A stretch of 64,000 bases of DNA from Paracoccus isoporae (GTDB lineage: Bacteria; Pseudomonadota; Alphaproteobacteria; Rhodobacterales; Rhodobacteraceae), in contig NZ_FNAH01000007.1 of NCBI RefSeq assembly GCF_900101865.1, positions 124,001-188,000 on the forward strand, read 5' to 3'. The notes under the pieces are model-generated. The model did no database searches and was not told the DNA's origin. It saw nothing but the letters and a program-made list of their open reading frames with translations. The translations under genes and the position numbers were made by a program. Shown here piece by piece: positions 56,851 to 64,000 of the stretch. Position 1 is the stretch's first letter, and each line of letters starts with the position of its first letter.

Positions 56851-57780
56851 TTGCGCAACTCCCGCTCGACCGAAGACATCGCCCTGGGCATCCGTCGCCG
56901 CGTGTTCGAGCATGCGATGCGCAACAATGGCGGCTATCTCAGCCAGGCCTGTTCGGCGGCTGAACAACTGGCGTTTCTGTATAATGAGGCGCTCAATCTC
57001 GGCCCCTCGACCATGCCGATGGTGCCCGAGCCCTTCGGCGGCGTGCCGTCGGCGGAGAACCGGGATTACCGCACCGGGGCCGGATATAACGGCCCCTTCG
57101 ATGCGGTCCATGACCGGCTGTTCATCGCGCCGGCGCATTACGCGCTTGTCGCCTATGCCTGCCTGATCGAGACCGGGCGCATGGCGGCGGAAGGGCTGGA
57201 GATGTTCAACCGCGACGGATCATCCGTCGAGATGATCGGGGCGGAGCATTCGCCGGGCATGGAGGTGCATAACGGCACGCTCGGGATCGGCCTGTCCACC
57301 GGGGCGGGGCTCGCCTACGGGCGCAAGCGGCGCGGTGAGACCGGCGAGGTCTGCGTGTTCATGTCCGACGGCGAGGTGCAGGAAGGCCAGACCTGGGAGG
57401 CGGTGCAGGCCGCCGCCCATCACCGCATCGACAATCTCTGGGCGCTGATGGATGTGAACCGCCAGCAATGCGACGGTGCCATGGACAGCGTTATGGAGGT
57501 GGGCGACATCGCCACGAAGTTCCGCGATTTCGGCGCGGTGGTAGCCGAGGTGGACGCCCATGACCTGGACGCGCTGCGCGAGGCGCGGACCACCCCGCAT
57601 GAGGGCCGGCCGCTGATCGTGCTGGCCCATTCCAGCCCCACCCAGGGCATGGATTTCCTGATGCGGCGTTTCCCGCGCCTGCATTACGTGCGCTTCAAGA
57701 CCGCCGAGGAGCGCGCCGAGATGAACGAGGCCATTGCGGCAGAGCTGGGCATCCCGCCCGTCGAGCTGGAGGCGCATTGA
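56851..57780 (+). CDS. Transketolase, N-terminal (thiamine-diphosphate-binding) subunit
   Basis: This protein of about 309 residues is a stand-alone transketolase N-domain. The ThDP/metal motif appears as FMSDGEVQEGQTWEAVQAA (about 170-188) followed by the paired asparagine near DVNRQQCDG. Catalytic-site histidines in APAHYALVAY and GAEHSPGMEVHNGTLGIGLSTGAGLAYG are visible. Two-chain transketolases are known, including D-apulose-4-phosphate transketolase. The TTG at 56851 is preferred (AACGAGG upstream) over the TTG at 56800, which abuts the hairpin. It is coupled to the C-terminal subunit one nucleotide later. Confidence 0.88.
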   Translation: MRNSRSTEDIALGIRRRVFEHAMRNNGGYLSQACSAAEQLAFLYNEALNLGPSTMPMVPEPFGGVPSAENRDYRTGAGYNGPFDAVHDRLFIAPAHYALVAYACLIETGRMAAEGLEMFNRDGSSVEMIGAEHSPGMEVHNGTLGIGLSTGAGLAYGRKRRGETGEVCVFMSDGEVQEGQTWEAVQAAAHHRIDNLWALMDVNRQQCDGAMDSVMEVGDIATKFRDFGAVVAEVDAHDLDALREARTTPHEGRPLIVLAHSSPTQGMDFLMRRFPRLHYVRFKTAEERAEMNEAIAAELGIPPVELEAH

Positions 57781-57781
57781 G

Positions 57782-58783
57782 ATGGAGATGGTCAACCGCC
57801 CCTATGCCGCCGCCTTCGAGGCCCATGCCGTGGCCAATCCCGACGTGCTGTGCCTGTCCGCCGACCTGACTTCGAGCTGCGAGATCGACGGGTTCCGCGA
57901 CAGGCATCCTGAACAATTCCTTTCGCTGGGCATGGCAGAGCAGAACATGCTCTCCTTTGCCGGCGGACTTGGGCTGGCCGGGTATCGGCCGTTTTTACAC
58001 AGTTTCGGTGTTTTTTTGTACCGCCGACCCTATGACCAGCTCATGGCCTCGATCGCTTATCCGCGCCGCAAGGTGCGGCTGATGGGTTTCCTGCCGGGCG
58101 TGACCACGCCGGGCGGCATGACCCATCAGGCGATCGAGGATCTTTCTGTCATGCGCACCATCCCCAATATGACCGTGCTGGAATCGGGCGACGCGACAGA
58201 GGTGGAAAGCATTGTCGCCGCCGCCGACAGCGTCGATGGCCCGGTCTATTGCCGGGTTCTGCGCGGGTCGGTCCCGCGTCTGTTCGACACGCCGCTGGAA
58301 ATCGGCCGGATGCGGGTGCTGTCCGAAGGCCGCGACGTGCTGGTGGTGACGGCGGGGATCACCACGGAGGAAGCGATCCGGGCACGCGGCGCGCTCGACG
58401 CGGCCGGGGTCTCGGTGCGCCATCTGCATCTGAACACGCTGAAGCCCTTCGACGCGGCGCAGATCGTCGATCATGCATCCTCGGTGCGCCACGGCGTGGT
58501 GACGCTGGAAAACCACCTGGTCACCGGCGGGATCGGCTCGATGGTGGCCGAGGCATTGGCCGAGGCGGGGCTGGGCCGCCGCCTGATCCGGCTGGGGCTT
58601 CAGGACAGCTATGCGCATGGCGGATCGCGCCCCTATCTGATGAAATATTACGGCATGGATGCGCTGACGCTGGTGCGCGCCATCGAGCGGCTGACCGGCG
58701 AGGAGAGCGGCATCGACGAGGATGCGCTCGGCGCGGTGCGGCTGGACGCGGTCCATTCGGCGGTGAAGGCCGAGGCGCTGTGA
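57782..58783 (+). CDS. Transketolase, C-terminal (pyrimidine-binding) subunit
   Basis: This 333-residue protein is the second half of a split transketolase. It has the catalytic glutamate in SLGMAEQNMLSFAGG, the PGGMTHQAIEDLSVMRTIPNM segment, and the C-terminal regulatory domain ending around LENHLVTGGIGSMVAEALAEAG. With the preceding gene it should form a heterotetramer moving two-carbon units between sugar phosphates. The stop overlaps the RuBisCO-like gene start (GTGA). Confidence 0.88.
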   Translation: MEMVNRPYAAAFEAHAVANPDVLCLSADLTSSCEIDGFRDRHPEQFLSLGMAEQNMLSFAGGLGLAGYRPFLHSFGVFLYRRPYDQLMASIAYPRRKVRLMGFLPGVTTPGGMTHQAIEDLSVMRTIPNMTVLESGDATEVESIVAAADSVDGPVYCRVLRGSVPRLFDTPLEIGRMRVLSEGRDVLVVTAGITTEEAIRARGALDAAGVSVRHLHLNTLKPFDAAQIVDHASSVRHGVVTLENHLVTGGIGSMVAEALAEAGLGRRLIRLGLQDSYAHGGSRPYLMKYYGMDALTLVRAIERLTGEESGIDEDALGAVRLDAVHSAVKAEAL

Positions 58784-59910
58784 GCCGGTTTTCCGTCACC
58801 TACGGGATCCGTGCGTCGGATCCGGCTGATGCGCGCGCGCGGGCCGAGGCGATTGCCCTGGAACAGACCGTCGAAGTGCCGCGCGCCGTGGTGCCGGAGG
58901 GCCATATCGCCGATGAGATCGTCGGCCGCATCGAGGAAATCGGCAGCGCGGGCGCGGGTGTGTATCACGCCACGATCAGCTATGCGCCCGACAGCGCGGG
59001 CGACGAGATCACGCAGTTTCTCAACGTGATCTTCGGCAACAGCTCGATCCAGCAGGGCATAAGGGTCATCGCGATTGATCCGGGCGATGAGATGGCCCGG
59101 CGCTTCCCCGGCCCGCGCTTTGGCATCGCGGGGCTGCGCCGGCTGACCGGACGCCGGTCCGGCGGCATGATCTCCCCGGTGCTCAAGCCGATGGGGCTGT
59201 CACCGGGGGCGTTCGCCGAACTCGCCGCCGGTTGCGTGCGGGGCGGCGCGGACATCGTGAAGGAGGATCACGGGCTGGCCGGTCAGCCGACCGCGCCGTT
59301 CCGACCGCGCGTGGAGGCGGTGGCGGAGGCGGTGCGCAAGGCGAATGCGGCGGAGGGCCGATCGGCGCTGTATTTTCCCAACCTCTCCGGCCGGGTGGAT
59401 GAGATCTCCGAAAATCTGCGCTTTGCCAAACAGGCCGGGGCAGGGGGGATCCTTGTCATGCCGGGCCTTTACGGTTTCGGGGTGGTGGACCGCATCGCCC
59501 GCGACGCAGAATTTGACCTGCCGGTGATGACCCATCCCGCCTTTCTCGGACCCTATGTGCTGGCGGCGGACACAGGGATCGCCCATGGTGTCATGTTCGG
59601 CACGATCCAGCGGCTCGCCGGGGCCGATATCTCGGTCTTTCCGAATGTCGGCGGCCGGTTCGGCTTCAGCGCCGGCGAGTGCCACGAGATTGCCGATCAC
59701 TGCCGCGACGCGGGCGGGCCGGGGCGGCCGATCCTGCCCAGCCCCGGCGGGGGGATGAGCGTGGACCGGGCCGCCGACATGGTCCGCATGTATGGCCCGG
59801 ACGTGGTCTATCTGCTTGGCGGCAGCCTGCTTGCCGATCCGCCGCGGATCGACCGCGCGGTGGCTGCGATGCGCCGCGCCGTCGATGCCGCGGATGCGGC
59901 GGGGGCCTGA
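58780..59910 (+). CDS. RuBisCO-like protein (form IV), sugar-phosphate enolisation enzyme
   Basis: This 376-residue protein is a RuBisCO large-subunit relative without carboxylase signatures. The loop-2 metal site reads K161-E-D163-H164 (carbamylatable Lys and Asp kept, Glu replaced by His). K136 in PVLKPMGLSP matches the active-site lysine but the next KPK lysine is missing. Loop 6 reads GGRFGFS with arginine in place of the carboxylase lysine. Phosphate-binding SPGGGMS (321-327) and LLGGSLLAD are kept. Form IV relatives isomerise methylthioribulose-1-phosphate or decarboxylate 3-oxo-isoapionate-4-phosphate. The GTG start is coupled to the transketolase stop. Confidence 0.93.
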   Translation: MSRFSVTYGIRASDPADARARAEAIALEQTVEVPRAVVPEGHIADEIVGRIEEIGSAGAGVYHATISYAPDSAGDEITQFLNVIFGNSSIQQGIRVIAIDPGDEMARRFPGPRFGIAGLRRLTGRRSGGMISPVLKPMGLSPGAFAELAAGCVRGGADIVKEDHGLAGQPTAPFRPRVEAVAEAVRKANAAEGRSALYFPNLSGRVDEISENLRFAKQAGAGGILVMPGLYGFGVVDRIARDAEFDLPVMTHPAFLGPYVLAADTGIAHGVMFGTIQRLAGADISVFPNVGGRFGFSAGECHEIADHCRDAGGPGRPILPSPGGGMSVDRAADMVRMYGPDVVYLLGGSLLADPPRIDRAVAAMRRAVDAADAAGA

Positions 59911-60051
59911 GGCAGCGGGATCGCTGCGCCTCTGCCAGCCAGCCTGACCGGCGACCATCTCCCTGCACGTCGTCTCCAGACTCCGTGACCGGCTCTGCCG
60001 CTCGAGGCCGCGTGGCACGACCTGCGGAGCGGCACGTCATGCGCCACAGGA

Positions 60052-60092
60052 AACTATGTCCGACATAGTTGTTGATTTTGTCAGACATAGTT
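60052..60092. promoter_or_regulatory. Tandem GntR operators
   Basis: AACTATGTC-C-GACATAGTT (60052-60070) is a 9-bp inverted repeat with one central base. A second copy, TTGTC-A-GACATAGTTGT, follows at 60078-60092. The two sites lie just upstream of the GntR gene and probably mediate autoregulation of the GntR-PLP-ABC operon. Confidence 0.7.
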
Positions 60093-60127
60093 GTAACCTG
60101 CCAGAAGCAGGGAGGAAAACGCCGCCA

Positions 60128-60859
60128 ATGGCCGACATCTCGACATCCGCCGATGCCATGTTGCAGCACGCGAGGCGCATCGAGACCGGGCGCGACATGC
60201 TGGAGACGCTGGCCGGGCTGGTCGAACTGGCCGGGCTGAAGGTCGGGGATCGTCTGCCGCCGGAGATCGAGCTGGCGCGGCGGTTGGGGGTCAGCCGCTC
60301 GAAGGTGCGCGAGGCGCTGATGTCCTGGCAGAAGATGGGCATCGTCACCCGCAACAAGGGGGCCGGCACGGTGCTGGCCGCCGAGGTGACGAGCGGTTCG
60401 ATCCACCTGCCGCTGCATCTCAAGATCGAGGCGGAGAGCCTGCTGCGCACCCATGCCGTGCGCCGCCCGCTGGAGATCGAGGCCGCGCGGCTGGCGGCGG
60501 AACATGCCACACCGCAGCAGCGGCGCGAGATCAGGGCGCGCATGACCGAATTGCTGGCGGTGTATGAGGCGGGCGAGGATTGGCGCGACAGCGACCACCG
60601 CTTTCACAACGCGATCCACGCCGCCAGCGGCAACCCGCTGTTCGGGCAGTTCATCACCCAGATCCAGCGGGCCTTTGACAGCGTCTATACCGCGCCGCTC
60701 GGCAAGCCGCAGCTTGGACAGGCGACGATCCCGATGCACCGCCCGCTGGCCGAGGCGATCGTGTCCGGCGACGCGCCGCGCGCCTCCCGGATCATGGCCG
60801 CGATCCTCGACCATGTGGCGGAGGATGTGGCTCGCGAAATGGAGGCCGCGCGTGGATAA
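60128..60859 (+). CDS. GntR-family regulator with FCD domain
   Basis: This 243-residue regulator has a GntR winged helix (LPPEIELARRLGVSRSKVREALMSWQKMGIVTRNKGAGTVL) and a C-terminal FCD helical domain (DHRFHNAIHAASGNPLF, IPMHRPLAEAIVSGDAPRA) for an acidic or small-molecule effector. It heads an operon with a PLP enzyme and a sugar importer. The ATG at 60128 is 12 nt beyond GGAGG, a somewhat long spacing. Overlaps the next gene by 8 nt. Confidence 0.87.
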   Translation: MADISTSADAMLQHARRIETGRDMLETLAGLVELAGLKVGDRLPPEIELARRLGVSRSKVREALMSWQKMGIVTRNKGAGTVLAAEVTSGSIHLPLHLKIEAESLLRTHAVRRPLEIEAARLAAEHATPQQRREIRARMTELLAVYEAGEDWRDSDHRFHNAIHAASGNPLFGQFITQIQRAFDSVYTAPLGKPQLGQATIPMHRPLAEAIVSGDAPRASRIMAAILDHVAEDVAREMEAARG

Positions 60860-62024
60860 CCCGACCACCCCCACCGATCCGCGCATCGCCACGCTGCTGG
60901 CCGAACCCCACCGCCCGGATGGCGGCATCGACGCGGCGGTGCCGCCCATCGTTCAGACCTCGCTCTTCACCTTCGCCGATTACGTCGCCTTCGAGGCGCG
61001 CATGTCCGGGCAGAGCGACAGCCCGATCTACACCCGCGTCCAGAACCCGACCGTCGCGGCGTTCGAGGATCTGATGGCGCGCGCCGAGCGGGCAGAGGCC
61101 GCGATCGGATTCGCCTCGGGCATGGCGGCGATTTCGGCCACGCTTCTGTCGCTGTTGCGGCCGGGGGACCGGCTGGCCTGCGTCACCCATGTCTATTCCG
61201 ACGCGTTCCGGCTGATGGAGACGCATCTGCGGCCCTTCGGCATCGAGATCAGCTATCACGATCCCTGCGCCTTCGCGGATGACCCCGAACTTCTGTCCGG
61301 CGTGCAGCTGGCCTATCTGGAAAGCCCCGGCTCGATGATGATGCGGATGATGGATCTGCCCAGGATCGCGCGTCACGCCCGGCGGCACGGCACCATCACG
61401 GTGATCGACAACACCTGGGCGACGCCGGTGCTTCAGCAGCCAATCACCCATGGCATCGACGTCTCGCTTCATTCGGCCTCGAAATATATCGGCGGGCATT
61501 CCGATACGGTGGCGGGCGTGGTCTGCACCAGTGCAGAGATCGCGGCGCGGATCCGCAGCCACGCGCTGACGCTGTTCGGGGCCAAGCTGGCGCCGTTCGA
61601 GGCGTTCCTGCTGACCCGCGGATTGCGCAGCCTGGACGCGCGGATGCGCCAGCATCAGCGCAGCGCCGCGCAGTTCGTGGCGGGGCTGGAGACGCGGCCC
61701 GAGGTCACGGCGATCCACGCGCCGGGGCCGGCGCCGGAGATGGGGCTGAATGGCCGGTCCGGCCTGCTCTCCATCGAGTTGCGCGAGGCGGTGGATATTC
61801 CGCGCTTCGCGGATGCGCTGAAGCTGTTCCGGCTCGGGGTGAGCTGGGGCGGCTTCGAGAGCCTGATCCTGCCGGCCGGGGTCGGGCTGGCGCAGGCTGC
61901 GGACCCCAATCCGATGCGCCATTTCGGCGTGCCGCCGCGCCTCGTCCGGCTGAGCCTCGGGCTGGAGGACCCAGACGATCTCTGGCGCGATTTCTGTGCC
62001 GCGCTGGATGCGGCCCGGACCTGA
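60852..62024 (+). CDS. PLP-dependent cystathionine-lyase/synthase-family enzyme
   Basis: This 390-residue enzyme belongs to the Cys/Met metabolism PLP family (cystathionine beta-lyase, gamma-synthase, methionine gamma-lyase). The PLP lysine is in SLHSASKYIGGHSDTVAGVV, the cofactor-binding segments FASGMAAISATLLSLL and the substrate segment YTRVQNPTVAAFEDLMARAE are intact. It starts with GTG inside the GntR gene end. Its association with a sugar importer is unusual; a C-S or C-O lyase acting on an imported conjugate is one possibility. Confidence 0.88.
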   Translation: MDNPTTPTDPRIATLLAEPHRPDGGIDAAVPPIVQTSLFTFADYVAFEARMSGQSDSPIYTRVQNPTVAAFEDLMARAERAEAAIGFASGMAAISATLLSLLRPGDRLACVTHVYSDAFRLMETHLRPFGIEISYHDPCAFADDPELLSGVQLAYLESPGSMMMRMMDLPRIARHARRHGTITVIDNTWATPVLQQPITHGIDVSLHSASKYIGGHSDTVAGVVCTSAEIAARIRSHALTLFGAKLAPFEAFLLTRGLRSLDARMRQHQRSAAQFVAGLETRPEVTAIHAPGPAPEMGLNGRSGLLSIELREAVDIPRFADALKLFRLGVSWGGFESLILPAGVGLAQAADPNPMRHFGVPPRLVRLSLGLEDPDDLWRDFCAALDAART

Positions 62025-62054
62025 GAAAATACATAATCAAAGGGAGGAAACACC

Positions 62055-63314
62055 ATGAAACATCTCGCAATCTCCGCCGCAATGGCGACGATCCTGATGG
62101 GATCGGCGGCCGCGGCCCAGACCAGCCTGAAACTCGTCGAGGTGATTACCAGCCCCGAACGCACCGAGGTGCTTCAGCAGATGGTCGATGAATTCGAGGC
62201 CGCCAATGACGGCGTCGAGGTCGAGATCGTCTCGCTGCCCTGGGGGCAGGCTTTCGAGAAGCTGGCGACGATGGTGTCGGGCGGCGATATTCCCGACGTG
62301 GTCGAGATGCCCGAACGCTGGCTGTCGCTCTATGCCGGCTCCGACATGCTGGTCAATCTCGAGGATCGGATCGCGGGGTGGGAGCATGGCGACACGCTGT
62401 CGGCCAAGACGATGGACATGGCGCGCTACGCGGGCGGCCAGGCCTATATGCTGCCTTACGGCTTCTATCTGAGGGCGATGTTCTACAACAAGAGGCTGCT
62501 GGAAGAGGCGGGGGTCGCGCCGCCGAAGACGATGGAGGAGTTCAAGGCCGCCGCCGCTGCCGTGTCGGAACTGGACGGCAAATCCGGCTATTGCCTGCGC
62601 GGCGGACCGGGCGGGCTGAACGCCTGGGTGATGATGGCCGCGGCGATGAACGGCACCAACGAATTCTTCACCGAGGACGGGCAGAGCCGCATCAACGAGC
62701 CCGGCTCGGTCGAGGGGCTGCAATTCCTGATCGACATGTATCAGGAAGGCTATGCGCCGCGCGACAGCGTGAACTGGGGCTTCAACGAGATCGTCGCGGG
62801 GTTCTATTCCGGCACCTGCGCGTTTCTGGACCAGGATCCCGACGCGCTGATCGCGGTGGCGGAGCGGATGCCGGCCGAGGATTTCGCCGTGATCCCGATG
62901 CCGGTCGGGCCGGGCGGCAAGGCCTATCCGACGATGGGCTTCGTCGGCTGGTCGATCTTCGAGACCTCCGAGCACAAGGACGAGGCCTTCGATCTGATCG
63001 CCCATCTCTCGACGCCGGAGTCGAACGCCACCTGGACCAAGCGCGTCGGCGTCATCCCGATCCATGAGGGCGCCGACGAGGATCCGCATTTCAGGACCGA
63101 TCAGTTCGCCGGCTGGTTCGAGACGATGGAAAGCCCGGATTACGTGCCGACGATCATGCCCAGCTATCTGGAGCAGTTCGGCTATTTCGCCGACAGCATC
63201 GTGCCGGAAACCAGCCAGCAGGCGCTTCTGGGCGATCGCAGTGCGCAGGATCTGGCCGATGAATGGGCGGCGTTCCTGACCGAACAATACGGCGAGTGGA
63301 AAGCCGGGGAATGA
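62055..63314 (+). CDS. Family 1 extracellular sugar-binding protein
   Basis: This 419-residue protein has a signal peptide (about 1-22, AAA-Q) and the family 1 solute-binding fold (LKLVEVITSPERTEVLQQMVDEFEAANDGVEVEIVSLPWGQAFEKLATMVSGGDIPDVVE-type N-terminus, aromatic-rich core). It should bind a sugar, polyol or glycerophosphodiester in the periplasm. It lies 31 nt after the PLP gene with a GGAGGAAAC site, and its stop overlaps the permease start (ATGA). Confidence 0.92.
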   Translation: MKHLAISAAMATILMGSAAAAQTSLKLVEVITSPERTEVLQQMVDEFEAANDGVEVEIVSLPWGQAFEKLATMVSGGDIPDVVEMPERWLSLYAGSDMLVNLEDRIAGWEHGDTLSAKTMDMARYAGGQAYMLPYGFYLRAMFYNKRLLEEAGVAPPKTMEEFKAAAAAVSELDGKSGYCLRGGPGGLNAWVMMAAAMNGTNEFFTEDGQSRINEPGSVEGLQFLIDMYQEGYAPRDSVNWGFNEIVAGFYSGTCAFLDQDPDALIAVAERMPAEDFAVIPMPVGPGGKAYPTMGFVGWSIFETSEHKDEAFDLIAHLSTPESNATWTKRVGVIPIHEGADEDPHFRTDQFAGWFETMESPDYVPTIMPSYLEQFGYFADSIVPETSQQALLGDRSAQDLADEWAAFLTEQYGEWKAGE

Positions 63315-64000
63315 GATCAGCCCGCAAAAATGTCGTGCCCGGTGCGGACCGGGCACGGCGCTCCTTCTACCTGCGCTATCTGCTGGAGCCGTATCTCTAT
63401 GTCGGTCCGGCGCTTGTCCTGATCGGCGCAGTCATCCTGTTCCCGCTGATCCTGGGCATCTCCTATTCCTTCCAGTCCATTGCGCTGCTGAAGCCGTTCG
63501 AGACCGGCTGGGTCGGGTTCGAGAACTACGCCGCGCTGTGGCAGGACGACAAGTTCTGGACCGCGATCGGCAACACCGCGCTGTGGACCTGCGGGTCGCT
63601 GTTCTTCCAGTTCTTCCTCGGCCTCGGTCTGGCACTGCTGCTGAACACCTCGTTTCGCGGCAAGCGGCTGTTCCAGGCGCTCGTGTTCCTGCCCTGGGCG
63701 GTGCCGACCTTCCTGACCGCACTGACCTTCGCCTGGCTGTTCAACCCGGTGATCGGGCCGTTCCCGCACTGGCTGGCCGGGCTGGGGCTGATCGACGAGC
63801 CCTATAACATCCTCGGAGACCCGGATCTGGCCATGTGGGGGCCGATCCTGGCCAATATCTGGTTCGGGGTGCCGTTCTTTGCCATCACCCTGCTGGCCGC
63901 GCTGCAATCCATTCCATCCGAGCTCTACGAGGCGGCCGAGATCGACGGCGCCAGCGACTGGCAGCGTTTCAGCAAGATCACCCTGCCATTCCTTGCGCCG
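63311..64000 (+). CDS. Sugar ABC transporter permease, MalF/UgpA family (window edge)
   Basis: The reading frame is open to the window end, giving at least 230 residues. It starts ATGAGATCAGCCCGC, overlapping the stop of the binding protein gene. A basic N-terminus leads into transmembrane segments (LYVGPALVLIGAVILFPLILGISYSF, FQFFLGLGLALLLNT), and the EAA coupling loop AAEIDGASDWQRFSKITLPFLAP begins just before the edge. It is the first permease of a family 1 importer; a second permease and ATPase should lie beyond. Confidence 0.9.
   Translation, partial: MRSARKNVVPGADRARRSFYLRYLLEPYLYVGPALVLIGAVILFPLILGISYSFQSIALLKPFETGWVGFENYAALWQDDKFWTAIGNTALWTCGSLFFQFFLGLGLALLLNTSFRGKRLFQALVFLPWAVPTFLTALTFAWLFNPVIGPFPHWLAGLGLIDEPYNILGDPDLAMWGPILANIWFGVPFFAITLLAALQSIPSELYEAAEIDGASDWQRFSKITLPFLAP

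Noticed and set aside
47500-59910. Assignment of the locus as a plain D-apiose/D-apionate pathway
   Set aside because: Split transketolase and RuBisCO-like genes fit in part, but the apulose isomerase and kinase, apionate oxidoisomerase and lactonase are missing and MtnK/MtnA are unexplained by that pathway.
58780-59910. Functional CO2-fixing RuBisCO
   Set aside because: Metal-site glutamate, KPK second lysine and loop-6 lysine are all changed, and no small subunit or phosphoribulokinase is present.

Overview
The window is about 64 kb of GC-rich chromosome with tightly packed, mostly directional operons. Codon use, protein families (FrcABC, metNIQ, TRAP and ABC importers, aerobic HemF, SH3_4 protein, DUF6636-like protein) and gene order suggest an alphaproteobacterium of the Rhodobacteraceae, Paracoccus-like; the genus is inference. 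I see no prophage, insertion sequence or CRISPR array. One tRNA gene (Thr, anticodon GGT) is present. Layout, left half: a fructose-type ABC importer (frcA partial, frcC, frcB, minus strand) diverges from a ROK repressor with a perfect operator-like palindrome between them. Then come metNIQ (methionine import) with a strong terminator, a secreted amidohydrolase with a long acidic low-complexity linker, a carnitine-dehydrogenase-like enzyme, and hutIHU (histidine degradation) behind a HutC-like palindrome. A minus-strand beta-oxidation operon follows (MerR regulator, acyl-CoA dehydrogenase, GST, thiolase, small protein, FadB-type enzyme), next to a second MerR paralogue. After it lie two hot-dog thioesterases, a MATE transporter, hemF, a lipoprotein, a degenerate SDR, an RsmC-like methyltransferase, clpS, a SPOR-tailed D,D-carboxypeptidase, a 2-hydroxyacid dehydrogenase and an SH3 protein. 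Right half: after the tRNA is a uronate locus (kduI, kdgF, TRAP transporter, uxaC, GntR regulator, monooxygenase-like protein, GarR-like dehydrogenase). Then come proVWX (glycine betaine/proline import) with a structured leader, a PhnD/PhnC/PhnE-like importer of the putative selenate type, and a DUF6636-like protein. The most unusual region is 47.5-60 kb. A RhaD-type aldolase/dehydrogenase fusion, a SorC regulator, MtnA and MtnK (methylthioribose-1-phosphate isomerase and methylthioribose kinase), a ribose-type ABC importer, a two-gene split transketolase and a RuBisCO-like protein appear to form one regulon. A palindromic operator half-site recurs in both divergent control regions. I read it as an uptake and degradation system for 5-methylthioribose, 5-deoxyribose or a related pentose: C1 phosphorylation, aldose-ketose isomerisation and aldol cleavage to dihydroxyacetone phosphate plus an aldehyde, with an additional RuBisCO-like/transketolase branch whose chemistry I cannot assign. 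It is followed by a GntR regulator with tandem operators, a PLP cystathionine-lyase-like enzyme and a second (family 1) sugar ABC importer that runs off the window end.
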